Shown here piece after piece: positions 55,825-64,000 of a stretch of DNA of 64,000 nt. Within the stretch, counting starts at the first letter, position 1; each line of letters starts with the position of its first letter. Origin of the DNA: Natronomonas gomsonensis (GTDB lineage Archaea > Halobacteriota > Halobacteria > Halobacteriales > Haloarculaceae); assembly GCF_013391635.1 (NCBI RefSeq), contig NZ_JACAWU010000001.1, positions 434,001 to 498,000 of the forward strand, read 5' to 3'. Under the pieces are notes generated by a model. That model searched no databases, was not told the origin of the DNA, and saw only the letters and a program-made list of their open reading frames with translations. The position numbers and the translations under genes are program-made.

Positions 55825-57009
55825 ATGCGCGTAGTCGCCAAGTTCGGCGGAACGAGCCTCGGCAACGGCGACCGAGTCAACCGAGCGGCCGACTCCATCG
55901 CGGCCGCCGTCGAGAAGGGCCACGAGGTCGCCATCGTCGCGAGCGCGATGGGGTCGACGACGGACTTCCTGCTCGACGCCATCGAGTTCGAGGCCGACGA
56001 GGCCGACGAGGCCGAAATCGTCTCGATGGGCGAACGTACCTCCGTCCGGATGCTGAAGGCCGCCCTCGGCGCCCGCGGCATCGACGCGAAGTTCCTCGAA
56101 CCCGGCACCGACAGTTGGCCGGTCATCACCGACGAACACGGCGAAGTCGACGTCGAGGAGACCAAGCGCCGTGCCAAACAGCTGGCCGCCGACATGTCCT
56201 CGAAGGGGTACGTCCCCGTCATCACGGGCTTTCTCGCCCAGGACCACGCCGGCAACGTGACGACGCTGGGCCGCGGCGGCTCCGACACCACCGCCGTCAT
56301 GCTCGGCAACTACATGAGCGCCGACGAGGTCGTCATCATCACCGACGTCGAGGGCGTCATGACCGGCGACCCCCGCGTCGTCGAGGGCGCACGCAACGTC
56401 GGCGAAATCACCGTCGACGAACTGCGCAATCTCTCCTTCCGCGGCGCCGAAGTCGTCGCCCCCTCCGCGCTGTCGTACAAGACTAGCGACATGACAGTCC
56501 GTGTCGCCCACTACCAACACGGCGACTTACTGGAGGGTGGGACGACCATCGAGGGGCAGTTCGAGAACCTCATCGACCTTCGGGAGACGCCGCTCGCGTG
56601 TCTCACCGTCGCCGGCCGCGCAATCCGCAACACCCCCGGCATCCTCTCGGAGCTGTCGGTCGCGCTGTCGGAGTCGGACATCAACGTCGACGCCGTCGCC
56701 AGCGGGATGGACTCGGTGACGTTCTACATCGACGAGGAAATCGCCGAGCGCGCCGAGAACGTCCTCCACCAGGCGGTCATCGACGCCGAACCGCTCTCCA
56801 GCGTCACCGTCGACGACAACGTCGCCGTCATTCGCGTCACCGGCGGCGAGTTGCCCAACCAATCGGGTATCCTCCAGGGCATCATCGACCCGCTGTCGGA
56901 GGAACACATCACCATCCACGACCTCATCACCAGCGCCACCTCCGTCGCCGTCTTCGTCGACTGGGACGACCGCGAGGACGCGCTCGAAATCATCCAAGAG
57001 GCAGTCTGA
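55825..57009 (+). CDS. Aspartate kinase
   Basis: 394 residues. It phosphorylates aspartate, first step to lysine, threonine and methionine. MRVVAKFGGTSLGNGDRVNRAA is the signature start. VITGFLAQDHAGNVTTLGRGGSDTTAVMLG and IITDVEGVMTGDPRVV complete the amino-acid kinase domain. Two ACT domains follow (LTVAGRAIRNTPGILSELSVALSESDINVDAVASG and VIRVTGGELPNQSGILQGIIDPL), which mediate allosteric control. Confidence 0.95.
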   Translation: MRVVAKFGGTSLGNGDRVNRAADSIAAAVEKGHEVAIVASAMGSTTDFLLDAIEFEADEADEAEIVSMGERTSVRMLKAALGARGIDAKFLEPGTDSWPVITDEHGEVDVEETKRRAKQLAADMSSKGYVPVITGFLAQDHAGNVTTLGRGGSDTTAVMLGNYMSADEVVIITDVEGVMTGDPRVVEGARNVGEITVDELRNLSFRGAEVVAPSALSYKTSDMTVRVAHYQHGDLLEGGTTIEGQFENLIDLRETPLACLTVAGRAIRNTPGILSELSVALSESDINVDAVASGMDSVTFYIDEEIAERAENVLHQAVIDAEPLSSVTVDDNVAVIRVTGGELPNQSGILQGIIDPLSEEHITIHDLITSATSVAVFVDWDDREDALEIIQEAV

Positions 57010-57022
57010 CGCGCGAACGACG

Positions 57023-57682
57023 TTATCGCCCTTTTCGCAGTCGAGTTCCAGTTCCTTCGGGCAGCCCTGCCTCCGCGACGGCTTCGACGACGCGTTCGAT
57101 GTCGTACTCGACGCGCCGCTGGTCGACGGTCAGCGAATCGAGGTCGACGACGGCGTAGGCGGCACGGGGGTCGCCGTCCCGCGGTTGGCCGACGCTCCCG
57201 GGGTTCATCACGACGCCTTCGTCGTAGGCTTCGTAGGCCTGGACGTGGGTGTGGCCCATCACGAGGACGTCCTCCGCTCCGAGCAACTCGGGGGAGAACA
57301 GCGCCGGGTAGGTGTAGCGGTTCGGGTCCTCCGGGTGGCCGTGGACGAGTTTCAGGCGGCCGTCGAAACAACGGCGCTCGGTCGGCAGGTCTTGGAGCCA
57401 CGCCAGTTGGCTCTCGTCGAGCACATCGCGAGCGTAGCGAGCCCCGGCGTCCGCCATCCCGTTGCCACTGAAGCCGGTTCCCGTTGCGACTGCTCGGTCG
57501 TGGTTCCCCATAATCGTCGGCACGCTCCGTTCGCGAAGCGCGTCGATACAGTCGCCGGGCCAGGGGTTGTAGCCGACCACGTCGCCGGCACAGACGACGG
57601 CGTCGACTGGAGGCATATCACCGAGTACGGCCCGCAGTGCGACCCGGTTGGCGTGGATGTCGGAGAGTACCCCCACTCGCAT
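57023..57682 (-). CDS. Metallophosphoesterase (calcineurin-like, YfcE type)
   Basis: 219 residues. The dimetal site reads LSDIHANRVAL, CAGDVVGYNPWP, IMGNHDRAV, LVHGHPED and MGHTHVQ, with NPGSVGQPRDGDPRA closing. Such proteins hydrolyse phosphodiesters or phosphoproteins. It is downstream of and convergent with the aspartate kinase gene. Substrate unknown. Confidence 0.92.
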   Translation of the reverse strand: MRVGVLSDIHANRVALRAVLGDMPPVDAVVCAGDVVGYNPWPGDCIDALRERSVPTIMGNHDRAVATGTGFSGNGMADAGARYARDVLDESQLAWLQDLPTERRCFDGRLKLVHGHPEDPNRYTYPALFSPELLGAEDVLVMGHTHVQAYEAYDEGVVMNPGSVGQPRDGDPRAAYAVVDLDSLTVDQRRVEYDIERVVEAVAEAGLPEGTGTRLRKGR

Positions 57683-57711
57683 CGATTCGTTCTGGGACCG
57701 CAGTCCCGTAA

Positions 57712-57742
57712 GGCCTGTCGGTCAGCGTTGCTCCGACAGGCC
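57712..57742. repeat. 10-bp perfect inverted repeat
   Basis: GGCCTGTCGG, 11 nt, CCGACAGGCC, preceded by GGGAC-cgca-GTCCC at about 57694. It lies between the divergent phosphoesterase and histidine-kinase genes, so it may be an operator or a stabilising stem. Confidence 0.4.
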
Positions 57743-57810
57743 AGTTCGACACGAAATATCGTGACATTGTTTGTGTCTTTTGGCCAATATCTACGGTAGT
57801 TTTTAACTTT

Positions 57811-58935
57811 ATGCAGGATAGACAGACATACAGACACCAAAATCAGAATCAGATGAACGAAGCACAACAAGGTAGCCACGGAACTGACGAGGAGTCCTTC
57901 GACATCGAGGAATCCGACGGGTTGCGACACCTCTTGGGCCACATTCAGGACGCCGTCGTGGCGTTCGAACTCGTCGACGAGGAACCGATTATCCGGAGCG
58001 TCAACGCGTCGTTCCTCGAATTGTTCGGCTACGACCGCGACACCGTCCTCGACGCCCCGCTCAACGAACACATCGTCCCCGAGTGGCGTGTCGAGGAGGC
58101 CGCGACGCTCGACGAACGGACCGCTTCGGGCGAAATCAACTACCAGCGCGTCCAGCGACGGACCACGGATGGACTCCGGGAGTTCCTCTACCGAGGCATC
58201 CCCTATAGCGACGAGACGGCCCGAATCGACGGTTTCGCGGTCTACACCGACCTCACCGATATCAATCAGAAGGAACGGCAGCTACAGGTGTTGAGCCGCG
58301 TCCTCCGACACAACTTACGCACCGAGGCGAACATCATCGACGGGAACGCCGACCGGCTGTTGGAAATCCTCGACGCCGACGACGAGGAAGCCGTCCGGAC
58401 CGCGACGATAATCAACGACCGCGCCGAGCGATTGCTCGGACTGGCCAGCGACGCCGCCCGAATCAACGACGTGTTGCAGTCCCCACAAGCGGAGACGGCA
58501 ACGCTGGACTGCGTACCGGTCGTTCGTGCCGCCGTCGAGGGCGTCCGGACGGCCGCCCCGAAGGCGACGATTACCGTCGAGGTACCCGATTCGAGAACCG
58601 TCTCGGCGACCGGACGGCTTCAACTCGCCGTCGAGAACGTCGTCGAGAACGCCATCGAACACAACCCGAGCGACGACCCCCGCGTCCACGTCAGCATCGA
58701 CGACGTCGACGGCGGCCGCTGGGTCGACATCCTCGTCGAGGACGACGCGCCGCTCATCCCGCCGATGGAGCGAAACGTCGTCACCGGCAGCGCCGACATC
58801 ACGCCGAAACACCACGGCAGCGGCCTCGGGCTGTGGCTCGTCAAATGGATCGTCGACCGCTCCGGCGGCGAACTCGCCTTCGAGGAGAGCGACCTCGGTG
58901 GCAACCGCGTCCGGATTCGCCTCCAGCAGGCCTGA
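57811..58935 (+). CDS. PAS-domain histidine kinase
   Basis: 374 residues. A PAS domain (FELVDEEPIIRSVNASFLELFGYDRDTVLDAPL, residues 50-150) is followed by the H-box SRVLRHNLRTEANIIDGNAD and an ATPase domain with N-box ENVVENAIEHN and G2 box GSGLGLWLVKWIV. The G1 box, normally DNGxGI, reads EDDAPLIPP, so ATP binding may be altered. No membrane helices, so it is a soluble sensor. A TATA-like gtttttaacttt lies only 10 nt upstream, making the ATG at 57853 a good alternative start. Confidence 0.88.
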   Translation: MQDRQTYRHQNQNQMNEAQQGSHGTDEESFDIEESDGLRHLLGHIQDAVVAFELVDEEPIIRSVNASFLELFGYDRDTVLDAPLNEHIVPEWRVEEAATLDERTASGEINYQRVQRRTTDGLREFLYRGIPYSDETARIDGFAVYTDLTDINQKERQLQVLSRVLRHNLRTEANIIDGNADRLLEILDADDEEAVRTATIINDRAERLLGLASDAARINDVLQSPQAETATLDCVPVVRAAVEGVRTAAPKATITVEVPDSRTVSATGRLQLAVENVVENAIEHNPSDDPRVHVSIDDVDGGRWVDILVEDDAPLIPPMERNVVTGSADITPKHHGSGLGLWLVKWIVDRSGGELAFEESDLGGNRVRIRLQQA

Positions 58936-58947
58936 GGCGGGCGAGCA

Positions 58948-59526
58948 CTACTCGCCGTTGTAGTAGCCCGTCTCGAAGCCGTCGTCGGTTCGTGCGACCG
59001 CGGCGGCACACACCGGATGTTCGAAGTCGAACTCGTACAGTTCCTCCGCCATCGCGTCGGCGTCGGTCGACTCGAAGTCGACGGCCTCCGGGCGGTCCTT
59101 CTCGTAAGTGGCAACGAGCGTCGGTTCCTCGACCGCCTCGACGAGGACGGCGTCCCGTCGGACGATGCCAACGTAACTCTCCTCGCCGACGACGCCGGCG
59201 ATTCGCGGGGTGTCGTAGTCGTCCTTCTCGTAGTCCAGTGCGAGCAACGACTCGACGAGGGCGTCGCGGGCGGGGTAGCCCAACTGGAGTTTCTCGACGA
59301 TGGGGTCGACCTGCGTCCCGTTGCCGATGACGGCCTGCGTGCCGTCCTCGGTGGTTCGCAGGCAGTTATACGAGATGTAGGGGTTGTCCGTCTCGGGAGC
59401 GTCTGGCGTCGGGGCGACTGTGAGCGCGCCCTCGCGTTCGATGACGCGGCGGTTCGGGAACGACCGCGAGGAGACGCGATAGGCGGCTCGGTCCGGTGCG
59501 ACGACGATGAAGCGACCGACGTACAT
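58948..59526 (-). CDS. purO: IMP cyclohydrolase, archaeal PurO
   Basis: 192 residues from the ATG at 59526. [29 protein letters not shown] and [26 protein letters not shown] are diagnostic of PurO, the archaeal enzyme closing FAICAR to IMP. The rest ([18 protein letters not shown] and [12 protein letters not shown]) completes the family length. Terminal step of purine synthesis in archaea lacking PurH cyclohydrolase. Confidence 0.93.
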   Translation of the reverse strand: MYVGRFIVVAPDRAAYRVSSRSFPNRRVIEREGALTVAPTPDAPETDNPYISYNCLRTTEDGTQAVIGNGTQVDPIVEKLQLGYPARDALVESLLALDYEKDDYDTPRIAGVVGEESYVGIVRRDAVLVEAVEEPTLVATYEKDRPEAVDFESTDADAMAEELYEFDFEHPVCAAAVARTDDGFETGYYNGE

Positions 59527-59656
59527 ACCCGTCTCTGCCCCCGGCGACAGTATGTCGGTGTCGGTTCGGCGTCGTGACGGACGCTCGGGGAGCGACCAAC
59601 TGTCGGCCGAACACGACAATCATAAATAGACCCACGGCTTGCTTTCCAATGCGCAC

Positions 59657-59729
59657 AGTCCATTGGGGTAGTGGCCAATCCTGAAGCCTTCTGGGGGCTT
59701 CGACCCTGGTTCGAATCCAGGATGGACTA
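59657..59729 (+). tRNA. tRNA-Gln(CTG)
   Basis: Acceptor AGTCCAT/ATGGACT, anticodon arm AAGCC-TTCTGGG-GGCTT, T arm CCTGG-TTCGAAT-CCAGG. Its 3' end faces a low-GC segment with repeats and small genes, so it is a plausible second integration site. Confidence 0.94.
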
Positions 59730-59776
59730 TAATCATTTTGACGCGAATCCTCGTATTTCCAGATAATTCACCCGTA

Positions 59777-59900
59777 ACTGTGACCTGTGAGAGTTCGTCG
59801 TGAATGCCCACAGTGGATTGTGACTGTGACCTGTGAGAGTTCGTCGTGAATGCCCACAGTGGATTGTGACTGTGACCTGTGATTGTGGTCTGTGACTGTG
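59777..59900 (+). repeat. 46-bp tandem repeat, TGTGA-rich
   Basis: Two identical copies of a 46-bp unit start at 59777 and 59823 (each begins actgtgacctgtgagag); a third begins at 59869 and decays into tgtgactgtga-type repeats. A similar TGTGA/TTGTG-rich stretch recurs at about 60125-60185. Confidence 0.75.
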
Positions 59901-59955
59901 AACTGTCGTTGTGAAAGGGTCGAGAAGTTATCCGTGAGTGTGTCTAAGCGTCGAT

Positions 59956-60018
59956 ATGACCAACGACGACGGGAAGGAACCGTACCCGAGCGACGCGATC
60001 GGCGAAGACTCTCAGTAA
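59956..60018 (+). CDS. Micro-ORF, truncated copy of the one at 60264
   Basis: It encodes MTNDDGKEPYPSDAIGEDSQ (20 residues). The upstream 25 nt (gttatccgtgag...ctaagcgtcgat) and first 12 codons match those at 60264, so it is a shortened duplicate. It is likely a remnant rather than a working gene. Confidence 0.35.
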   Translation: MTNDDGKEPYPSDAIGEDSQ

Positions 60019-60263
60019 AGGCGTGTGGCGTGTTAGCGGGGTATAGTCCGTAGTAAATGCAGTCGGTAACGGGTGGAATAATCTCTCATGAAAAGTGGGG
60101 GGGTGTGGCCGTAGTGAATGTTCTCTGTGACTGTGGCGTGTGATTGTGATTTGTGGTTGTGACGAGTGATTGTGAAAGGTCGTTGTGAATGGTGGGTTTC
60201 ACCCGTCTCAGTCACAAGTTGTGGGGTCGTAGAATTATCCGTGAGCGGTTCTAAGCGTCGATA

Positions 60264-60434
60264 ATGACCAACGACGACGACGGGAAGGAGCCGTATCCGG
60301 AGGGTGTCGAAGCAACCGAAGGGTGGCCGGAAGGGGACGTCGAACTGCCGTACGACGAGGATGCAGACCCGGAGGAGTGGATGGAGTCGTACCCGGACGA
60401 CCTCGTCGACGGCGACGAAAGCGACGTCGAATAA
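60264..60434 (+). CDS. Small acidic haloarchaeal protein
   Basis: 56 residues: MTNDDDGKEPYPEGVEATEGWPEGDVE, then LPYDEDADPEEWMESYPDD and an acidic end. No family is recognised, but the upstream gaattatccgtgag and taagcg segments are conserved in the duplicate at 59956, which argues for a real promoter and gene. Preceded by TGTGA-rich repeats. Confidence 0.45.
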   Translation: MTNDDDGKEPYPEGVEATEGWPEGDVELPYDEDADPEEWMESYPDDLVDGDESDVE

Positions 60435-60620
60435 CTGCTGAACATATCGATAGAGGGGTGGGTTCTCGTTTCTTACCAACCCAGAGTAGGGAGGTTCGAG
60501 AATAGAGAGACAACGAGTAACAACAACTCCAGCATCTGGTTTCAACGTGGATTAAATGAATCAGCTGTTCGGACGAGCGAGCGAATGAATCAGCAGCGCT
60601 GGCCGCACAGAGAATCCGTG

Positions 60621-60965
60621 TTAGGCGGTGGTGGACTCGAAGACCGGTTCTGGATCGGTGGGTTGAGTCGCATCACAGACGCGGATGCGACCGTCGGAGC
60701 GGACGAACACGTTCCACGTGTCTACCTGAAAGCTGAGGAGCGTGTCACCGTTTGTGGCGCTATCAGAAGGTTCAAACAACGCGTTGAGGGCGTCCGGGTC
60801 AACGTAATCGAATAGCGGTGGGAGATTAGTTGGTTCAACTCCGACAGCCTCCGCTAGAGCGCTTATAATAGCCTCCGTAGCGGAACTATCACTCTCGGAG
60901 TCGTATTCCGCATCAACGACCGGTGTACATCCTCGATAGACGAGTAGTTCACCCCGATTTTCCAT
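60621..60965 (-). CDS. HalOD1 domain protein, second copy
   Basis: 114 residues. MENRGELLVYRGCTPVVDAEYDSESDSSATEAIISALAEAVGVEP and the WNVFVRSDGRIRVCDATQPTDPEPVFES end align along their length with the protein at 9260-9601. Both sit in accessory-looking segments next to tRNA genes. Stand-alone HalOD1 proteins are thought to act in signalling; no partner is adjacent, although a sensor kinase gene lies 1.2 kb downstream on the same strand. Confidence 0.75.
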   Translation of the reverse strand: MENRGELLVYRGCTPVVDAEYDSESDSSATEAIISALAEAVGVEPTNLPPLFDYVDPDALNALFEPSDSATNGDTLLSFQVDTWNVFVRSDGRIRVCDATQPTDPEPVFESTTA

Positions 60966-61167
60966 AGTTCACAAACAACCCAACGCTATAAAATACTGGT
61001 GTGATAATATGCGTGCGAATATGTCTGTATTCTATACCGACCGATTTATGGGACAAGTCGATTACGGAAGATTCCAACCTAAGTACGCTGCAAGGGCCGG
61101 TCAGTAGACGTGCGTATTAACCTGCGAGGTGTGGAATCAACGGGTCTGATAGAGATATTCGCGCTTC

Positions 61168-61461
61168 TCAGGTATCGTTATTCGGCACTGTCGGGTGCGT
61201 CCCACGAGTCCATATTGCGACGACTACGACTCCGATAGCCACTACCGAGGAGAGACCACTAACGAGGCTCAGTAGTCGTGTCGCAGGAATATTGCCGTTC
61301 GCCATGCTGAGTTCGATAACCCCAGAACCGCAGAGAAGTGCAACTGCCAAGGCCCGATACTCAAGTTCGCTCGACTTCTTGTAAGTCCGAACGAAATAGC
61401 CCAGAGAGCCGACACCGAGACTCGCTGTCAGTCCAATCCAAAGAAGGGCTGTATCGACCAT
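61168..61461 (-). CDS. Small membrane protein, three helices
   Basis: 97 residues from the ATG at 61461. Helices: TALLWIGLTASLGVGSLGYFV, YRALAVALLCGSGVIELSMA and LLSLVSGLSSVVAIGVVVVAIW. Between the first two lies a charged loop (RTYKKSSELE). This resembles the small membrane partners found near haloarchaeal sensor kinases. No family assigned. Confidence 0.6.
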   Translation of the reverse strand: MVDTALLWIGLTASLGVGSLGYFVRTYKKSSELEYRALAVALLCGSGVIELSMANGNIPATRLLSLVSGLSSVVAIGVVVVAIWTRGTHPTVPNNDT

Positions 61462-61641
61462 TATGACGGGATTGGACTCTTTCCCTATAGAACTACGTCT
61501 AGTTGTACCCTCGTTCTCTGTCTGCACGATGACTAAGTCCTCTGTACTGATTGATACGTCTATCCCCTGTATTGACCGATTGACCCATGCCCTGGATTGC
61601 CTGCTAGAAAATATTTATCCGTAGTTTGGTAAGCGAAATCT

Positions 61642-61971
61642 ATGAAACGACGGAAACTGCTTCAGGCAGGTGGGGTCGTTATCGGGAGTTCACTTTCTGG
61701 ATGTGGGATGTTCTCCGCTGTCGAAGACAAATATGTCGTTGCTCGTGTTGTGGAAGAAGAGCCCCCAGACGAGGAAATCACGGATTACAGTAACGAACAC
61801 GTACAGGCGAACGAGTATGCCCGTGAATTAGTGCCCGAAGCAGTCAATGGTGGTGGGTACGCAGAACGACGAGTTCCGAATGGAGAGGCCAACCCGATTG
61901 GCGACCTTCCGACGGGGTACATAGCGTATGAAGACGATGTCGTGAGAATGTTGATTCGGACGTTAGAGTGA
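61642..61971 (+). CDS. Small Tat lipoprotein
   Basis: 109 residues. MKRRKLLQAGGVVIGSSLSGC is a twin-arginine signal with lipobox LSGC, giving a mature lipid-anchored protein of about 88 residues (KYVVARVVEEEPPDEEITDYSNEHVQANEYARELV, then GYIAYEDDVVRMLIRTLE). An A/T-rich promoter (aaaatatttatccg) lies upstream. Ligand unknown. Confidence 0.65.
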   Translation: MKRRKLLQAGGVVIGSSLSGCGMFSAVEDKYVVARVVEEEPPDEEITDYSNEHVQANEYARELVPEAVNGGGYAERRVPNGEANPIGDLPTGYIAYEDDVVRMLIRTLE

Positions 61972-62175
61972 CACTGGCTGCTGAGCCAACACCAATGGCA
62001 GTGAAACGGTACGCCTCAAGCCAACCGTATCATCGTATCCATCACGTACACCGGAACTTGGCAAGTATGATCAGATGCTTCTGATGCCTATATTGACCGA
62101 CCCCAGGGCATTATCGAACTAGAATGAAACAGGTTGAGTAGTTCCACAACCCACACAAGACCCGTCCTGCGATGA

Positions 62176-63837
62176 CTATCGAGACGAATCCGTTCGAACC
62201 TCGAACCGTGCCCCGCCATCAGCGGCCTCCGCGACGTGAATCGTCCACCCGTGAGCTTCGACGATTTCCCGTACAATCGGCAGCCCAAACCCAGTCCCTT
62301 GTTCGGTCGTCGAAAACCCTGGCTCGAACACCTCCTCACGAACCTCAGCAGGAATCCCTGCCCCGTTGTCCTCAATGTAGAAGCCCCCAGTTTCGTCTAA
62401 CCCTCCAACCATGACCGTAACATCGGCTCCTCCGTGTTCGATAGCATTCCGAAAGAGGTTCTCGAACAACTGCTGAAACCGTTCAGGGTCGGCTTCTACC
62501 GACACATCAAACTCGTCGTCAACCATTAACGAGGCCTCGGGAACATCAACCATCTTCCAACTATTGAGCGCGATGTCCCGAACCTGTACGGTCTCGGTAT
62601 CGTCGATTTGCTGCCCGGTGCGGGCCAGTGTGAGCAATTCATCGATGAGTTCCCCCATCCGGTCGAGGGCCGCACTCGCTGGCTCCAGATGTTCCTGCTG
62701 AGTGCCTTCCTCCAGCGCCAACTCGACGCGGCCTTTGGCCACCGAAAGCGGGTTCCGAAGGTCGTGGGAGACGATACTCGCAAACCGCTCTAACCGCTCG
62801 TTTTGCCGTTCCAACTGTTGCCGGTATTGCTCTCGATGGGAGATGTCTGTGAACGTGACTAGCCGGCCTAACCGGGTGCTATTCGCCGAAAACGGGTTTA
62901 CCGTCATCCGGTAGTACCGTGTCTGCCCGTGTCTGTCGAGTTCGAGTATCGAATCACGTTCATTCGATGACTCACCAACCGATGGTACAGCAATCGAGAG
63001 TGGTTCGCCCCGCGACTCCGTGAGAGCCGGGAAGAGTTGCTGGGCAGCCCGGTTCCAATCATGGACATTCCTGTTCGCGTCGAGCAGTATCATCGGATTA
63101 TCCGTCTCACCCGTGAGGTGAACCGCCTCAAATCGCTCTAGGTAGACGTAGAATACGCCGACAGCGAACGCTGCCACACCTAACGGCGAGTAAGTGAGCG
63201 GAAGGAGGTACTGGGTGGTCGCTCCGAGTACGTCAAGGCTGACCGGAAGCCCCGTCAATAAGACAACGCCGAAGAGGGGTTTCGTGTCGTAGCTGACCTG
63301 CGCGAACAACTCGAAGAGTATGAAAAAGCCGATGAAGGCCAGCGCGTATGCCAGCCCCATCACGACCCAATGCAGCGGGCCATGATGAATCACCAAATGT
63401 GGGAACGGTGTGCTCGTCAGTTCCGTCGTGAAGTACTGGCCGTGCAGTGGGTTCGTGACTTTGAGGGCTATGATGGCGAGGAGGACGCTGATGGCGATCC
63501 AGCGGACGGTCGGGTTTTGATGGAGCGACCGTCCGGTGTAAGCCGAACAGAAGTACAGCCACGGGCCGACGGCGGCGAAGCCGACGACGAGTCCTACGAC
63601 GTACAACGCGTACTGGGTGGCTGGCGTGGGGGCAGTCAGATACCCGACGTGTGCGAGCGCCCACCCGCCACTCAGAAGGAGGAAGGCGGCAAGGCCTCGC
63701 CGCGAATCGGCATCTTCGATGTAGCGTGTACGGAGAAGACTGCCGAAACAGAGGGCCGCAGCGACGGCGAACGTCAGCACGTACCCCCAAAGTGGAGAGA
63801 ACGAAAGTGGCTGCAAGACATTCATTAAGCAAAACAT
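62176..63837 (-). CDS. Multi-pass sensor histidine kinase with PAS domain
   Basis: 553 residues. Seven predicted membrane helices (about residues 10-235: PLWGYVLTFAVAAALCFG through LGVAAFAVGVFYVYLERF) form a 7TM-receptor-type sensor. A PAS domain (NPMILLDANRNVHDWNRAAQQLFP), H-box FASIVSHDLRNPLSVAKG, N-box FENLFRNAIEHGG, G1 IEDNGAGIP and G2 GTGFGLPIVREIVEAHG follow, so the kinase core is intact. No response regulator lies in the window; the HalOD1 gene nearby is a candidate output. An internal ATG at 63825 is an alternative start. Confidence 0.9.
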   Translation of the reverse strand: MFCLMNVLQPLSFSPLWGYVLTFAVAAALCFGSLLRTRYIEDADSRRGLAAFLLLSGGWALAHVGYLTAPTPATQYALYVVGLVVGFAAVGPWLYFCSAYTGRSLHQNPTVRWIAISVLLAIIALKVTNPLHGQYFTTELTSTPFPHLVIHHGPLHWVVMGLAYALAFIGFFILFELFAQVSYDTKPLFGVVLLTGLPVSLDVLGATTQYLLPLTYSPLGVAAFAVGVFYVYLERFEAVHLTGETDNPMILLDANRNVHDWNRAAQQLFPALTESRGEPLSIAVPSVGESSNERDSILELDRHGQTRYYRMTVNPFSANSTRLGRLVTFTDISHREQYRQQLERQNERLERFASIVSHDLRNPLSVAKGRVELALEEGTQQEHLEPASAALDRMGELIDELLTLARTGQQIDDTETVQVRDIALNSWKMVDVPEASLMVDDEFDVSVEADPERFQQLFENLFRNAIEHGGADVTVMVGGLDETGGFYIEDNGAGIPAEVREEVFEPGFSTTEQGTGFGLPIVREIVEAHGWTIHVAEAADGGARFEVRTDSSR

Positions 63838-64000
63838 CTCCGCCCACCTGTAAGTATGTACGCCAAAACGGGATGAACCAGTCCCCTACTCCTTGTTCAA
63901 CTCATGTTGGATGACTCGGTATTGCTTCAACTGACCGAGCTATGAACAGCCTACAACGAAAGATCCGAGAGAGTAGCTGTTGGTGTCGGAGAAGGCACCA

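Noticed and set aside
59777..59900. 46-bp direct repeat as CRISPR
   Set aside because: The copies are adjacent without spacers, and no cas genes are near.

Overview
The window is from a halophilic archaeon (class Halobacteria). The evidence is an acidic, Asp/Glu-rich proteome, high GC, TATA boxes about 25-30 nt upstream of leaderless starts, an archaeal rRNA operon with tRNA-Ala in the spacer, and haloarchaeal markers (MC1 chromosomal protein, HalOD1 proteins, TBP, PurO, PriL, class-specific small membrane proteins). I cannot name the genus.

Region A (about 1-23,780) is an accessory island of lower GC ending at the 3' end of a tRNA-Cys gene. It opens with a truncated P-loop ATPase. A tightly overlapping trio follows that resembles a split AddAB helicase-nuclease: an AddB-like inactive helicase, a separate Fe-S PD-(D/E)XK nuclease, and a UvrD helicase-nuclease fusion. 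Next come a membrane-tethered Mrr-like nuclease, a HalOD1 protein, a helix-hairpin-helix glycosylase-like protein, an amphi-Trp protein, a HEAT-repeat protein, an N6-adenine DNA methyltransferase and a winged-helix regulator. The centrepiece (17.3-21.9 kb) is a dense tRNA array: 13 well-formed tRNA genes, three aberrant ones and several tRNA-like elements, all on the + strand. Embedded in it is an archaeal Ro60-like gene (TROVE plus von Willebrand A domain). A nucleotidyltransferase gene pair follows. Together this resembles a virus- or plasmid-derived tRNA island with its own RNA-handling protein.

Region B (23,781-31,000) is the rRNA operon on the - strand (16S, tRNA-Ala, 23S, 5S) behind four promoter-like repeats. 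An acyl-CoA dehydrogenase gene separates 5S from tRNA-Cys.

Region C (31,200-59,650) is high-GC core chromosome. It contains MC1, pyrD, an SDR dehydrogenase, pheST, ahcY and an SAH/MTA deaminase (one on each side of a serine-aspartate repeat protein), hisG, tbp, a tRNA G10 methyltransferase, endA, hjc, priL, aspartate kinase, a phosphoesterase, a PAS histidine kinase and purO.

Region D (59,657-64,000) starts at tRNA-Gln(CTG) and again looks accessory: 46-bp tandem repeats, a duplicated micro-ORF, a second HalOD1 gene, small membrane and lipoproteins, and a multi-pass sensor histidine kinase.
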